From positions 5,486,501 through 5,550,500 of the forward strand of contig NZ_JAQNDO010000001.1 in assembly GCF_028369105.1 (NCBI RefSeq): DNA of 64,000 nucleotides, in the 5' to 3' direction. The notes beneath the pieces are model-generated. The model saw nothing but the letters and a program-made list of their open reading frames with translations, made no database searches and was not told where the DNA came from. Both the position numbers and the translations under genes were made by a program. This document shows, one piece after another, positions 34,569 through 43,784 of this stretch. Each line of letters opens with the position of its first letter. Positions within the stretch are counted from its first letter, which is position 1. The stretch comes from Polyangium mundeleinium (GTDB lineage Bacteria; Myxococcota_A; Polyangia; Polyangiales; Polyangiaceae).

Positions 34569-37500
34569 GCCGACGCCAGGCGCGCGGCCCGCTCCCGTTC
34601 GCGTCGCGGCGGCGGCAGGATCGACGCGCCGAAGAGCACCCGCCGCGGCGCCTCGCCCGCGACCTCCTCGCGCCACGACAGGGCCCACTCGGCCCAGGGG
34701 ATGTGCTGATCCCGGAACAGGATTTTCCGTAGATCGAGCGGCTTGGGCTCCGCCGCCGGGCGCTCGCCACGCACAGCGGGAGGCACGAGCGGCCCGCTGA
34801 AGCCGGCGTCGAGCGCGTAGATCACCTCGGTCCGGTAGCCATCGCCCGGCCAGAGCACGAGGCCCTCGTCGGCGATGTCGTACGGCACGTCGTCGCCGAG
34901 CGCGGCGCGGATCTGCTCGCGCACGAGATCCACGCCGGCCATGCGGTAAAACCCGGCGATCGCGTTCTCGAACAGGATACGATCCGCGCCCTCGAGCGCG
35001 TCGACGAACCCCGGCTCGACCACGCTCGCCACGACGAGCCCGCTCTGCTCCTCGAACGCGATCACGGCCTTTGCCTTGGAGAGCGCGTCGCACGCGAGCT
35101 CCAGGCGCAGCCGGTTCGATCCGAGCTCGACGCTCTGCACGGTGATGGCGCCCGCGCGGAAGCGGGGGCAGGCGGCGAGCAGGCCGCTCACCTCGCGATC
35201 GACGGCGCGCCGCACGGTCTCGCGCAGATCGTCGAGTTGCTCCTGCAGGCCTCGCAGCGAGCCGTGGCCGTGCTCGATGCCGCGGGACTCGTCGAGATCG
35301 GCGCGGCGCGCGGCGCGACGCAGTTTTCCGTACAGCTTGGGCAACGTGCCCGAGTGAAACCCCGGGCGCATCAGCGTGCCCACGGTCTCGCCCTGATGAC
35401 CGATCGGCACGGGACCCAGGTTTTTCGCGCGGTTCTCGCGGTAGAGGCGGAAGTTCTCCTTGAACTCCCACACGAGGAAGCCGAACACGCTCGGGAAGAG
35501 GAAGACCGTGGTCGCCGCGATCGTCCCGCCGATCACCGGGCCGAGCGGGGCGAGCGCGTGGTTCATGACCGTCAGCATCTCCGCGAGCTGCTGGATCAGC
35601 ATCTTCTGCGCGACCGTGACCACCGGGAAGTGCTTCACCGGGTTGATCTCGGGCTCGATCAGCAGCGTGATGTAGAGCCGGATCACGTACGCCACGAAGA
35701 ACCACACGAGCCCGAGCGTGGCCTTCAGCGGGATCGTGGCGCGCTTGTCGCCCTCCCGGAAGCGCAGGAATTCGTCGACCCGGTAGAGCGTCCGCTCCGA
35801 GAGCTCCAGCATCGCGCGGAAGATGCCCATCACGAGCCGCACGAGTCCCGGCAGCGCGCGCCCCTTGAGCGCCTCCCAGCCGAGCGCGATCTGATCGAAC
35901 ACGACCTCCTGCGCGACGAGGCCCACGCGCGTGTTGAGCAGGACGCTCGCCGCGACGAACACGCCGGCCGCGCCGAGGGGCCCGATCACGCCGGGTACGT
36001 CGCGCAGCGGCGTGGCCATGTAGAGGATCGTCGCGACCACGAGCGGCATCAGCACGTAACGCGCGAGCGCCCGCGCGAGGCCGCTCTCCAGCACGCGCCG
36101 GATCGGCCCGAGGGAGAAGACCCAACGCGGCAGGCGCACGAAGACGGCGGCGAGCGCGTGGCCGAGCATCGACAGGAGCCGCATCGCCCCCGCGCGCAGG
36201 GCCTCGCTGTGGATGAGCCCGAAGAGCACGGCGGTCATCACGAGCAGGGAAGGCGTGCTCACGAGGTGCGGCGGCACGAAGCCGAGCGCCTTCGCGGCCG
36301 GCCCGACCATGTGCTGCAGGCCCTCCAGCACCACGAACGCGCCGCCGGCCGGCAGGATCACGAAGAGCGTGACGAGCCGACCGACCTTCGTGCCGAAGAA
36401 CACGCTCGACACCTTCTGCAGAGCGCGCAGGTACACCTCGCCGCGCCGGTAGACGCCGTCGAGCGCGACGTCGAGCGCGCGATCGGCGAGCAGCAGCGGA
36501 TCGCCGCGCACGAGCTCACGCGGGTGCGCGACGTCGCCCATCTTGAGCTGGCTCCGGGAGAGCGCGTCGCGGAGCTGCCCGATGCTCAAGAACCCGCGCG
36601 CCACCACCTGATCGCAGAGCTCCTCGACGAGCTTCTTGCGCGCCACGTGCTCGGGCACGCTCGCGGGCCGGAGCCCCACGCCGTCGAGCGTCCCCTCGAT
36701 GACCGGCCGGAGCGTCTTCCGTACGTTCTCCTCGGCCCGCCGCACCGCCATCCGCAAGAGCCGCGCGACGAGCCGTCGATCCGCGGACGGCATCTCCACG
36801 TGCCGCAGCTTTTGCAACGCGCTCCGCAGGTGCCGCGCGATCTTGAGCGGCCGCGTCGCCGGCAGCTTCCGCACGATCGGGCGATCGCCGAGCGAGAGCG
36901 CCCACGTCACGAGATCGATCGCCGACGCCCCGCGCTCGTGCGCCACGCAGGCCCGCTGCAGATCGTAGAGCAGCCGCGCCTCGACCGGATACCGGAGCGC
37001 CTGCCGTTCGCTCGCCGTCACCGCGAGCGGCATCAGCGACGAGGTCCACGGCACGCGCGGCGCGCTCTCCGCGCTCTCGCCGGGGCCCACGAGCGCGCTG
37101 TCGAGCCGCGCCCCGAGCGCGTCGAGATCCCGCTGCACCTGCGCGCGCAGCTTGACCTGCTGATCCTCGCCCGCTGCGGGCATCGCCGCGAGGAGCGAGA
37201 GCGCGGCCCGCACGTGGTTGCCCTCGGCGCGCGCCTTTTCGGCCTGGACCACGAGCTTCTGCGCCCCCGCGACCGTCGTCGCGCGCCGCGACAGGAACCC
37301 GGGCAGCACGTCGAGCGCGGGCAGCGCCGAGTACGTCGGCGTCGTCGACTCCCTGCCGAACGGCGCGTCCGTCGGATCCGCCGCGCCCTCGGGCCGGCAC
37401 GCCGCGAGCAGGGCGCGGGCGTCCACGTCTCCGCCGAGCACCGCGAGCGCCCGCGACGTATCCCGCAGCGTCGGAAAGGTCCTCGCCACGAGGCGCGGGG

Positions 37501-38020
37501 CGAAGTGGTGGAGCTCCAAGAAGAGCGCGGCGAACTCCGTGTACACCTCGGCGTCGTCGGCCGGGGGCAGGAGCAAATCGTCGGCGCGGAGCACCCGCCG
37601 GATCTCGTCGAACTCCGTCTGCCCGATCCGATCGATCCGCGCCCGGATCGCCGCCTCGTCGAGCGCGCCGCGGCGCCGCGCGGCTTCGAGCGCGAGGTGC
37701 ACCTGCCCGTGGAACGCCCCGCGCCAGAGCCGCGTCAGCACCTCGGCCGGCGACGCGTCGAGGATCTCCGAGCCCTTCGGCCGGGGCAGGAGCACCACGT
37801 GCTCGGGCAGCTTCGCACCGGCCTCGCCGAGCTCCGCGGCCGGCACGAGCGCAAGGAGCTCGTCCCGCCCGAGCGCGTAACACGACGGATGCGGCACCTG
37901 CAGCCCGATGCCCACGATCCGCCGGTGGCGCTTGATCACGCGGGCGACGAGGCGGCTGTCCACCACGAGCGTCCCGGTCTCCGCGCTTCGCAGGCTTCGC
38001 TCGATGGGGGTCGTGTCCAT
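34565..38020 (-). CDS. Large membrane protein of unknown function
   Basis: A 1151-residue protein from the ATG at 38020; codons upstream in the same frame look non-coding. Residues 1-540 are soluble and largely helical. About six or seven transmembrane segments lie between residues 545 and 860 (e.g. LVTLFVILPAGGAFVVLEG, ATTVFLFPSVFGFLVWEF). A soluble C-terminal domain follows. I recognise no catalytic motif. The protein is coupled by ATGA overlap to the esterase lipoprotein, suggesting a shared envelope function. Confidence 0.75.
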   Translation of the reverse strand: MDTTPIERSLRSAETGTLVVDSRLVARVIKRHRRIVGIGLQVPHPSCYALGRDELLALVPAAELGEAGAKLPEHVVLLPRPKGSEILDASPAEVLTRLWRGAFHGQVHLALEAARRRGALDEAAIRARIDRIGQTEFDEIRRVLRADDLLLPPADDAEVYTEFAALFLELHHFAPRLVARTFPTLRDTSRALAVLGGDVDARALLAACRPEGAADPTDAPFGRESTTPTYSALPALDVLPGFLSRRATTVAGAQKLVVQAEKARAEGNHVRAALSLLAAMPAAGEDQQVKLRAQVQRDLDALGARLDSALVGPGESAESAPRVPWTSSLMPLAVTASERQALRYPVEARLLYDLQRACVAHERGASAIDLVTWALSLGDRPIVRKLPATRPLKIARHLRSALQKLRHVEMPSADRRLVARLLRMAVRRAEENVRKTLRPVIEGTLDGVGLRPASVPEHVARKKLVEELCDQVVARGFLSIGQLRDALSRSQLKMGDVAHPRELVRGDPLLLADRALDVALDGVYRRGEVYLRALQKVSSVFFGTKVGRLVTLFVILPAGGAFVVLEGLQHMVGPAAKALGFVPPHLVSTPSLLVMTAVLFGLIHSEALRAGAMRLLSMLGHALAAVFVRLPRWVFSLGPIRRVLESGLARALARYVLMPLVVATILYMATPLRDVPGVIGPLGAAGVFVAASVLLNTRVGLVAQEVVFDQIALGWEALKGRALPGLVRLVMGIFRAMLELSERTLYRVDEFLRFREGDKRATIPLKATLGLVWFFVAYVIRLYITLLIEPEINPVKHFPVVTVAQKMLIQQLAEMLTVMNHALAPLGPVIGGTIAATTVFLFPSVFGFLVWEFKENFRLYRENRAKNLGPVPIGHQGETVGTLMRPGFHSGTLPKLYGKLRRAARRADLDESRGIEHGHGSLRGLQEQLDDLRETVRRAVDREVSGLLAACPRFRAGAITVQSVELGSNRLRLELACDALSKAKAVIAFEEQSGLVVASVVEPGFVDALEGADRILFENAIAGFYRMAGVDLVREQIRAALGDDVPYDIADEGLVLWPGDGYRTEVIYALDAGFSGPLVPPAVRGERPAAEPKPLDLRKILFRDQHIPWAEWALSWREEVAGEAPRRVLFGASILPPPRRERERAARLASA

Positions 38021-38259
38021 GCGCAAGGGCGGGGCGACGGATCCCGAGCGCCGCGCTCGGCCCCACTTACACCACGCAGCGCGGAGGCACAACGACCCGG
38101 GCGGAAAGCAATTGGCCGTCCGGGTCCCCCCGACTTCGGGAGACGGTGGGCCCGGCTCTCGGCGCGCGCCGCGAGGCCTCATGGGCAGGGGGGCGCTGGC
38201 GCGTGGATCTCGGCGGTAGCCGAAGCGAGCGGGCGGCGCTTTTGAAGAGGAGACGACGC

Positions 38260-38862
38260 ATGGCTCATGCATTCCATCGGTCCTTCCGCCGCGCCTTCAC
38301 GCTGCTCGCGCTCGCGTCCGCGGGCGTGTGGGGCTGCGGCACGGACGCGGGGGAGAACCGTCCGAGTCCGGCCAAGGAGGAGCCTTCGGAGCCGCTCTCG
38401 CTCGGACAGATCCTGGCCGTCGTGTCGACCGTCAATCAAAACGAGATCACGAACGCGGAGACGGCGCGGCTCCGGGCCACGGGCGACGGGGTCCGGTCCT
38501 ACGCGGAGCGGGTCGCCGCCGAGCATCAAGCGATCGAGACGCGCATCCAGGCGCTCCAGGAGAAGCTCCGGATCAAGCAGGAGGGCAGTGAGATGCAGTC
38601 GAACCTCCGCCACGAGGCCGAGCGCGCGGGCGAGCTGCTCCGGACCGTGCCGGCCGCGGATTTCGACGTCACCTACCTCAACGCCCAGATCGGCGGGCAC
38701 CAGCGCGCGATCACGCTCCTCGACGCGCAGCTCATCCCGAACGCCGAGTCGGCGGAGGTCGAGACCTTCCTGCGCGAGGTGCGCGCCTCGCTCGCGCAGC
38801 ACCTCGCCCAAGCGCGGCGCCTCCGCAGCCGCTTCCCGATGCTGCCGGGCGACCGGATCTGA
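38260..38862 (+). CDS. DUF4142 family lipoprotein
   Basis: A 200-residue lipoprotein from the ATG at 38260, preceded by GAAGAGGAG. The lipobox is VWGC and the mature part is a helical bundle matching DUF4142 (VNQNEITNAETA, AERVAAEHQAIETRI, FDVTYLNAQIGGH). Many members are periplasmic stress-related proteins, but a function is not established. The stop at 38860-38862 is the first triplet of R2 copy B. Confidence 0.85.
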   Translation: MAHAFHRSFRRAFTLLALASAGVWGCGTDAGENRPSPAKEEPSEPLSLGQILAVVSTVNQNEITNAETARLRATGDGVRSYAERVAAEHQAIETRIQALQEKLRIKQEGSEMQSNLRHEAERAGELLRTVPAADFDVTYLNAQIGGHQRAITLLDAQLIPNAESAEVETFLREVRASLAQHLAQARRLRSRFPMLPGDRI

Positions 38863-38983
38863 GAGGGTGTCCCCCAGGCTGCTGCGCGGCTCGATGCGTC
38901 GGTCGGCCTCGCTCGACGTACAGTGTACGCCTCGCTCGGCCTCCCTAGCCTCGAGCCGCTCGCGACGCCTGGGGAACACCCTC
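38860..38983 (+). repeat. R2 palindromic repeat, copy B
   Basis: Starts with the TGA of the DUF4142 gene and continues GAGGGTGTCCCCCAGGC, ending in GCCTGGGGAACACCCTC, so outer arms are complementary. The centre is CGTACAGTGTACG. Nearly identical to copy A on the opposite strand. Confidence 0.88.
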
Positions 38984-39289
38984 GGACCTGCGCAGGGCCG
39001 ATAAACACGAAAAAGATCCCGGACGCTCGGATCGGACAGGGTACGTCCGATCTGAGCGTCGATTTCGGGCGGCCCACCACCATTGCATGATAATCTCGGC
39101 GATGGGTGGCGTCATGGACGGGGAGCCGGCGGCCGTCGGGCTCGCCGCGGCCGATCGTGGCCTCTCTCGTCCTGCGCCTCGGGGGCCGCTTTTTTCTTTT
39201 TTGCCTCACCCGCGAAGGAATGGATGCCATGCTTGTCTTGACAAACAATAGCTTCGGCCTCGTTTCGTCGGCCGTGCGATGGATCCGCC
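38863..39289. other. Gene-free stretch with R2 copy B and a hairpin
   Basis: About 430 bp. It holds the R2 element, then the 16-bp inverted repeat at 39022-39060, then the leader of the HAD phosphatase gene. A lone TTGACA at 39238 has no convincing -10 partner. No other gene is supported. Confidence 0.5.
39022..39060. terminator. Long inverted repeat (16-bp arms)
   Basis: GACGCTCGGATCGGAC at 39022-39037 and GTCCGATCTGAGCGTC at 39045-39060 pair at 15 of 16 positions around a 7-nt loop. There is no T-tract, so it could be a terminator for the DUF4142 unit or an operator for the downstream gene. Confidence 0.5.
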
Positions 39290-40138
39290 ATGCCGCCGCT
39301 CGGTGATCGCCGGACGTATCTGCCGCGCGTCGCGGCCCCGCGCTGGGTCGTCTTCGCCGATTTCGACGAGACCTACCTCGCGCACGACGGCTCGCCCGAG
39401 CGCCGCCGCGATCGGCGCTCGCTCGAGCAGCTCCTCCTCGAAGAGGCCACCGCGCTCGGCCTCGTCTTCGGCTGGGTCGCCGACGGGCCCATCGACGTCG
39501 TCGCCGCCACGGTCGGCACCCACGGCTTGCGCGTCGTGCCCCATTTCATCGCGAGCTCCTGGGGCGCCGAACTCGATTTTTTCTCCCGCGAGGAGGGCCG
39601 CCGCCCGGTCGCCGAGTGGGACGCGCGCGTCGCGCAGAGCGGCTTTTCGAGGGCCCGCGTCGCCTCCGCGCTCGACGATCTCCTCCGCCGCGGCATTCCC
39701 TTGGTCCGCCGCGAGCAGGCGGGCCGGCGCATCGACAGTTACACGTTCCAGCCGAGCGGACGCGGCAGATCCCCCGAGATCACCTCGATCCTCCACAAGG
39801 TCGCCGAGCGCCACGGGATCGGCGTTCACGTCTATCCCTGTCATCCCGCGCTCGGTGAGCCAGAGGGCACGTACGACGTGGATTTCGTGCCGCGGGGCGT
39901 CGGAAAACGCCAGGTCGTCGATTTCGTCCTCGATCGCCTCGGCATCCCGCGCGCCCGGGCCTTCAGCTTCGGCGACGACGTGGGCGACGTCGACATGCTC
40001 TCCGCCGTCGAACACGGCTACCTCGTCGACAACGCCACCGACGACGCCCGCCGCCGCTTCTCCCGCACCGCCGGGGCCAGTTATGCCCGCGGGATCCTCG
40101 ACGTGATCGAGCGACGCATCGAGCGCGCCCGCCTCTGA
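39290..40138 (+). CDS. HAD-superfamily phosphatase (sucrose-phosphate phosphatase-like)
   Basis: A 282-residue HAD hydrolase. Motif I is DFDETYL (D24, D26), and motif IV is GDDVGDVDML near residue 225, with the lysine in VGKRQVVDFVL between them. The cap layout and length resemble the sucrose-6-phosphate or mannosyl-glycerate phosphatase group. No sugar-phosphate synthase gene is nearby, so the substrate is undetermined. No signal peptide. Confidence 0.85.
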   Translation: MPPLGDRRTYLPRVAAPRWVVFADFDETYLAHDGSPERRRDRRSLEQLLLEEATALGLVFGWVADGPIDVVAATVGTHGLRVVPHFIASSWGAELDFFSREEGRRPVAEWDARVAQSGFSRARVASALDDLLRRGIPLVRREQAGRRIDSYTFQPSGRGRSPEITSILHKVAERHGIGVHVYPCHPALGEPEGTYDVDFVPRGVGKRQVVDFVLDRLGIPRARAFSFGDDVGDVDMLSAVEHGYLVDNATDDARRRFSRTAGASYARGILDVIERRIERARL

Positions 40139-40290
40139 TTCGGGCGGTGCCGCGCCCGCCGCGACACCGCTGTCAGGGCCGCGCGGCGGGCCTCGGAGCA
40201 CGATCCCTCCTCGAATGCCTGGAATACGTGCATGGCACATCGTTTGCTGACCGTGCCCAGCCTTCGTTTTTCCCTCATCCAGGAGATGAA

Positions 40291-41871
40291 ATGCCGATGG
40301 AACGACCTTTGGCGGCGCGTCGCGCGCTGCTGCACCCCCTGTGGCTCGGGTCCCTCGCCCTCCTCGCCCTGAATGACCACGTCCTCAAGGGCGCGGGCAT
40401 TCTCCCCGGCGCGATCACGGGCAAACTCAGTGATTTCGCCGGGCTCGTGGTGGCGCCCGCGCTGCTCGCGGCGCTCCTCCGCCTCGGGAGTCGCCGCAGC
40501 CTTTTCCTCGCGCACCTCGCAACGGGCGCCGTCTTTGCCGCGATCAAGCTCTCGCCCGCGGCGGCGCGCGGCTTCGAGGCCCTCGCGGCGCTCACGCCTT
40601 TCCCCTGGAAGATCACCGTCGATCCGACCGATTTGATGGCGCTGCCCGCGCTCGCCCTCGCGTTCCGCGTCCTCGTCCCGGCCATGCAGCGCCCCCTCCC
40701 GGAGCGCCCCCTGGCCCAGCGCACAGCCGTCGTTTTCGGATCCCTCGCGTGTGCCGCGACCAGCGAGCCCGTCGATCCGCCGCCGGAGTGCGGCCCCGAT
40801 TTCTGCGGCGTCACGCCTACAGAGGCCGGCGCGCTCTCCCTCGGCAATACCACGGACGGCGAGCGCATCGTGCGCCTGCGTCCGCTCAAGGACTCGGTCC
40901 AGGTCGATTGCACCACGCTGCTCGCCGATCCCGAGTCCGCGCTCTCGCGCGAGCTCTTCGCCCCCGCCGAGGCGTGGCTCCTCCAGCCGGGCCGGGGTTT
41001 GCCCCTCCAGAACAATGATACGGCGGGCTGCGTCGCCTACCTCGTCGACGCCGACGGCCTCGCGCCCACGCTCCTCGCCTGGTCCTCGCAAAAATTCCCG
41101 ACCCAGTTCGTCTCCACGGCGACGAACTCGGACGATCGCCTCATGATCCCGCTCTCGCTCGATTCAAATGGCAAACTCTCGCTCGGCCCGCACGAGGCCG
41201 TCTTCAAGGCGCCCGCGCTCGAAGATCCGCCCGTCGCTCCCGGCTGCGCCTCGCCCGACGAGACCGTCGGCATCGAGTGGTCCACGCCGTTGCCCCTCGG
41301 CGGACCTTACGTCCTGGAATCCGTCCTCTCGTCCCCCGACGATTGCCACGCCCTCGTGCTCCAGAACAAATCGACGATGTACGTGTGCGTGCCCGGCGCG
41401 GCCATGCCGTTCAAGGCGGGCGACAGCATCCTCATCAACGAGCTCGAGATCGACGGCGGCTCCTACCCCGAGACGAACGGCGAAGCGCCCGAGGGCAAGG
41501 CCCTCTACCTCCGCAGCGACACGCATACCGTGCTCGCGGTGCGCGGCAACGTCCTCGCGCGGTACGACTCCACGGGCGGGGCCGAGCCGCTCACCGAGCC
41601 CACCGTCGAATCCGATCCCGCCGAGGGCTGCGCCGGCGCGCATGACAAATGCGGCAGCCTGCTCGTCCCGCTCGAGGTCGCCTACCTCGGCGATCACGTC
41701 CCCTCGATCACCTTCCTGCGCGCGGGCAAGAGCCTCAATCTCGCGGACGGCTACGGCACGCTGCACCTCGTGCGCGCCGAGGCCATGCCCATCCGCGACA
41801 CGGAATGCCCGCCCTTCGCTCGTTCCAGCCGTCATTACGAATCCGTCCTCGTCGTCCCCGCGGGGCCTTGA
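40291..41871 (+). CDS. Membrane-anchored protein with conserved N-terminal membrane domain
   Basis: A 526-residue protein starting at the ATG at 40291, right after an AGGAGATGAA site. About four hydrophobic segments lie in the first 130 residues, including NDHVLKGAGILPGAITGKLS and its following DFAGLVV. An extracytoplasmic domain with many paired cysteines (CGPDFCGVT, CAGAHDKCGS) follows. I recognise no known family. It is 18 bp ahead of the vWA lipoprotein and likely in one operon with it. Confidence 0.72.
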   Translation: MPMERPLAARRALLHPLWLGSLALLALNDHVLKGAGILPGAITGKLSDFAGLVVAPALLAALLRLGSRRSLFLAHLATGAVFAAIKLSPAAARGFEALAALTPFPWKITVDPTDLMALPALALAFRVLVPAMQRPLPERPLAQRTAVVFGSLACAATSEPVDPPPECGPDFCGVTPTEAGALSLGNTTDGERIVRLRPLKDSVQVDCTTLLADPESALSRELFAPAEAWLLQPGRGLPLQNNDTAGCVAYLVDADGLAPTLLAWSSQKFPTQFVSTATNSDDRLMIPLSLDSNGKLSLGPHEAVFKAPALEDPPVAPGCASPDETVGIEWSTPLPLGGPYVLESVLSSPDDCHALVLQNKSTMYVCVPGAAMPFKAGDSILINELEIDGGSYPETNGEAPEGKALYLRSDTHTVLAVRGNVLARYDSTGGAEPLTEPTVESDPAEGCAGAHDKCGSLLVPLEVAYLGDHVPSITFLRAGKSLNLADGYGTLHLVRAEAMPIRDTECPPFARSSRHYESVLVVPAGP

Positions 41872-41889
41872 TTTCGGGAGGAAACCATC

Positions 41890-43452
41890 ATGGACCATCG
41901 AATCGGTACAGCGCTCCTTTCGACCTTGCTCGCCTCGCTCGTGCTGACGGGCTGCGCGGCTGACAGCTCGGACGCGGGCACCTTCGGCGGCAACGTGGAT
42001 CCCGAGCCCGGCGCCACCGGCATCTCGCAAGGCGGCGCCCAGGACTTCGGCCTCTTCCGCAAGATCCTCGAAGACGGGGAGATCCCGGGCCCCGGCGCGC
42101 TCGACGACCTCGGCTTCTTCGCCGAGCACAAGCTCGATTACGCCGCGCCGAACTGCGGCAACAACGTCTGCATGCACGGCCTGCTCGGCGTGATGGGCAA
42201 CATGATCACGGGCTCGAATTGCACCCTCGTCCAGATCGGCATGAACTCGCCGATCGACGTCGGCAGCATGACGCGCCCGCCTTTGCACCTCGTCGTCGCC
42301 GTCGACGTGAGCGGTTCCATGGCCGGCCAGCCCATGGATTACGTGAAGGCGGGCCTCGTCGAGATGATCCCGGCGCTCGAGCCGACGGATCGGATCTCGC
42401 TCGTCACGTACTCGACGAGCGCCAACCTCGTCCTCGATCACGTGAGCGCCTCCGATACCCAGGCCCTCAAGAGCGCGTTCCAGGGCCTCTTCGCCGCGGG
42501 CTCGACGAACCTCTACGACGGCCTCTTCACCGCGTTCTCCGTCGCCGATCAGTATTTCGATCCGGGCTACCAGAACCGCGTGCTTTACCTCTCGGACGGC
42601 GTGGCCACGGCGGGCCTGACGAACCCGAGCAAGCTCACCTCGCTCGCCGAGGCATACGCGAAGAAGGGCATCGGCGTGACCACGATCGGCGTCGGCGGAG
42701 ACTTCGACGTCGAGGTGATGCGTGATCTCAGCGAGGTCGGCGCGGGCAACTTCTACTTCCTCGAAGATCCGAAGGCGGTCGTCGAGGTCTTCACCGACGA
42801 GGTGAATACCTTCCTCGTGCCCGTCGCGCTCGACGTGAACATCGACGTCACCGTCGGCGGCGGCTACGTCGTGCGCGGCGTCTACGGGACGAACGGCTGG
42901 CAGACGGCCGAGGGCGGCGGGACGATCTCCATCCCGAGCCTCTTCCTCGCGGGCCGCACGAGCTCCGACGAGCCCATCTCCGAGGGCCGGCGCGGCGGCG
43001 GCGGCGCCATGATCCTCGAGCTCGTGCCGCGCTCCGGCGCGATCAGCGTGCCCGATCCGTACGAGGTCGGGTCACTCAACCTCTCGTACAGGGATCCACT
43101 CACGGGCTTCACGAAGGCCCAGTCGACGAACATCAAGGCCCCGCACATGTACGAGGATCCGCAGACGTTCTTCACGGACGAGACCGTCGAGAAGGGGTTC
43201 GTCATGCTGAACATCTACGCCGGCTTCAAGCTCGCCTCCGAGCTCACGGCCGACAGCGATCCGCGCACCGCGCGCCGCACGCTGGAAGCACTCCGCCCGA
43301 GCGTCGACACGTGGCTCGCCGAGCACCCCGATGCGGACATCCAGGACGATCTCAAGTACATCGACCTCTTCATCGAGAATCTGAAGGTCGTCGAGGCAAA
43401 CACCACGCCCTACGAGCCGGCCGATCCGCCGCCGCCCTGGCCCGCGGACTGA
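41890..43452 (+). CDS. von Willebrand factor type A domain lipoprotein
   Basis: A 520-residue lipoprotein (lipobox LVLTGC, after a GGAGG site). The vWA domain spans about residues 135-305 with an intact MIDAS motif DVSGSM, and later STNLYDGL and LYLSDGVATAG. The C-terminal half matches the YfbK-like vWA proteins, with a beta region and helices. It probably binds a metal-dependent ligand at the surface. R1 copy c begins 16 bp after its stop. Confidence 0.88.
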   Translation: MDHRIGTALLSTLLASLVLTGCAADSSDAGTFGGNVDPEPGATGISQGGAQDFGLFRKILEDGEIPGPGALDDLGFFAEHKLDYAAPNCGNNVCMHGLLGVMGNMITGSNCTLVQIGMNSPIDVGSMTRPPLHLVVAVDVSGSMAGQPMDYVKAGLVEMIPALEPTDRISLVTYSTSANLVLDHVSASDTQALKSAFQGLFAAGSTNLYDGLFTAFSVADQYFDPGYQNRVLYLSDGVATAGLTNPSKLTSLAEAYAKKGIGVTTIGVGGDFDVEVMRDLSEVGAGNFYFLEDPKAVVEVFTDEVNTFLVPVALDVNIDVTVGGGYVVRGVYGTNGWQTAEGGGTISIPSLFLAGRTSSDEPISEGRRGGGGAMILELVPRSGAISVPDPYEVGSLNLSYRDPLTGFTKAQSTNIKAPHMYEDPQTFFTDETVEKGFVMLNIYAGFKLASELTADSDPRTARRTLEALRPSVDTWLAEHPDADIQDDLKYIDLFIENLKVVEANTTPYEPADPPPPWPAD

Positions 43453-43467
43453 CGCTGGAACCGCAGA

Positions 43468-43580
43468 GCCGGGGCGCCGCCCCGGGCCCCGCGGGGGGCT
43501 GTCCGCCCCCTCGACCCCGGACCAGCCAGGGGCTGGACCCAGGGTTGAAAAACTGCGCTCCGCGCAGTTTTTCAAACAGG
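43468..43580 (-). repeat. R1 palindromic repeat, copy c (minus orientation)
   Basis: Same hairpin order as copy a, with compensatory changes: GAAAAACTGCGC pairs with GCGCAGTTTTTC. Lies just downstream of the vWA lipoprotein gene. Confidence 0.82.
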
Positions 43581-43629
43581 CCGACGAAGAACCCAGGTTG
43601 CCAGCCGAACCCGCAGCGCGGCTGTCTTG

Positions 43630-43771
43630 GTTGGCAGGGTCATTGGCAGTCTTGACCGGGCCCGTTCGATGAACTGCGCATCGCGCAGTTCATCGAGCTT
43701 GGGTCCAGCCCCTGGCTGGTCCGGGTGCAGGGGCGGACAGCCCCTGCTGGGGCCTGGGGCAACGCCCCAGC
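43630..43771 (+). repeat. R1 palindromic repeat, copy d
   Basis: Plus-strand copy forming a head-to-head pair with copy c. Its leader (GTTGGCAGGGTCATTGGCAG, then TCTTGACC) is the reverse complement of the leader of copy a, showing that the element extends beyond the hairpins. Confidence 0.82.
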
Positions 43772-43784
43772 TCCGCGCCCGCTG

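Noticed and set aside
35237-38245. A plus-strand open frame of about 1002 codons
   Set aside because: Antisense to the 1151-residue membrane protein; extreme Arg/Glu/His composition and no signal or family.
39238-39266. A sigma70-type promoter from TTGACA
   Set aside because: No acceptable -10 hexamer at 16-18 bp spacing.
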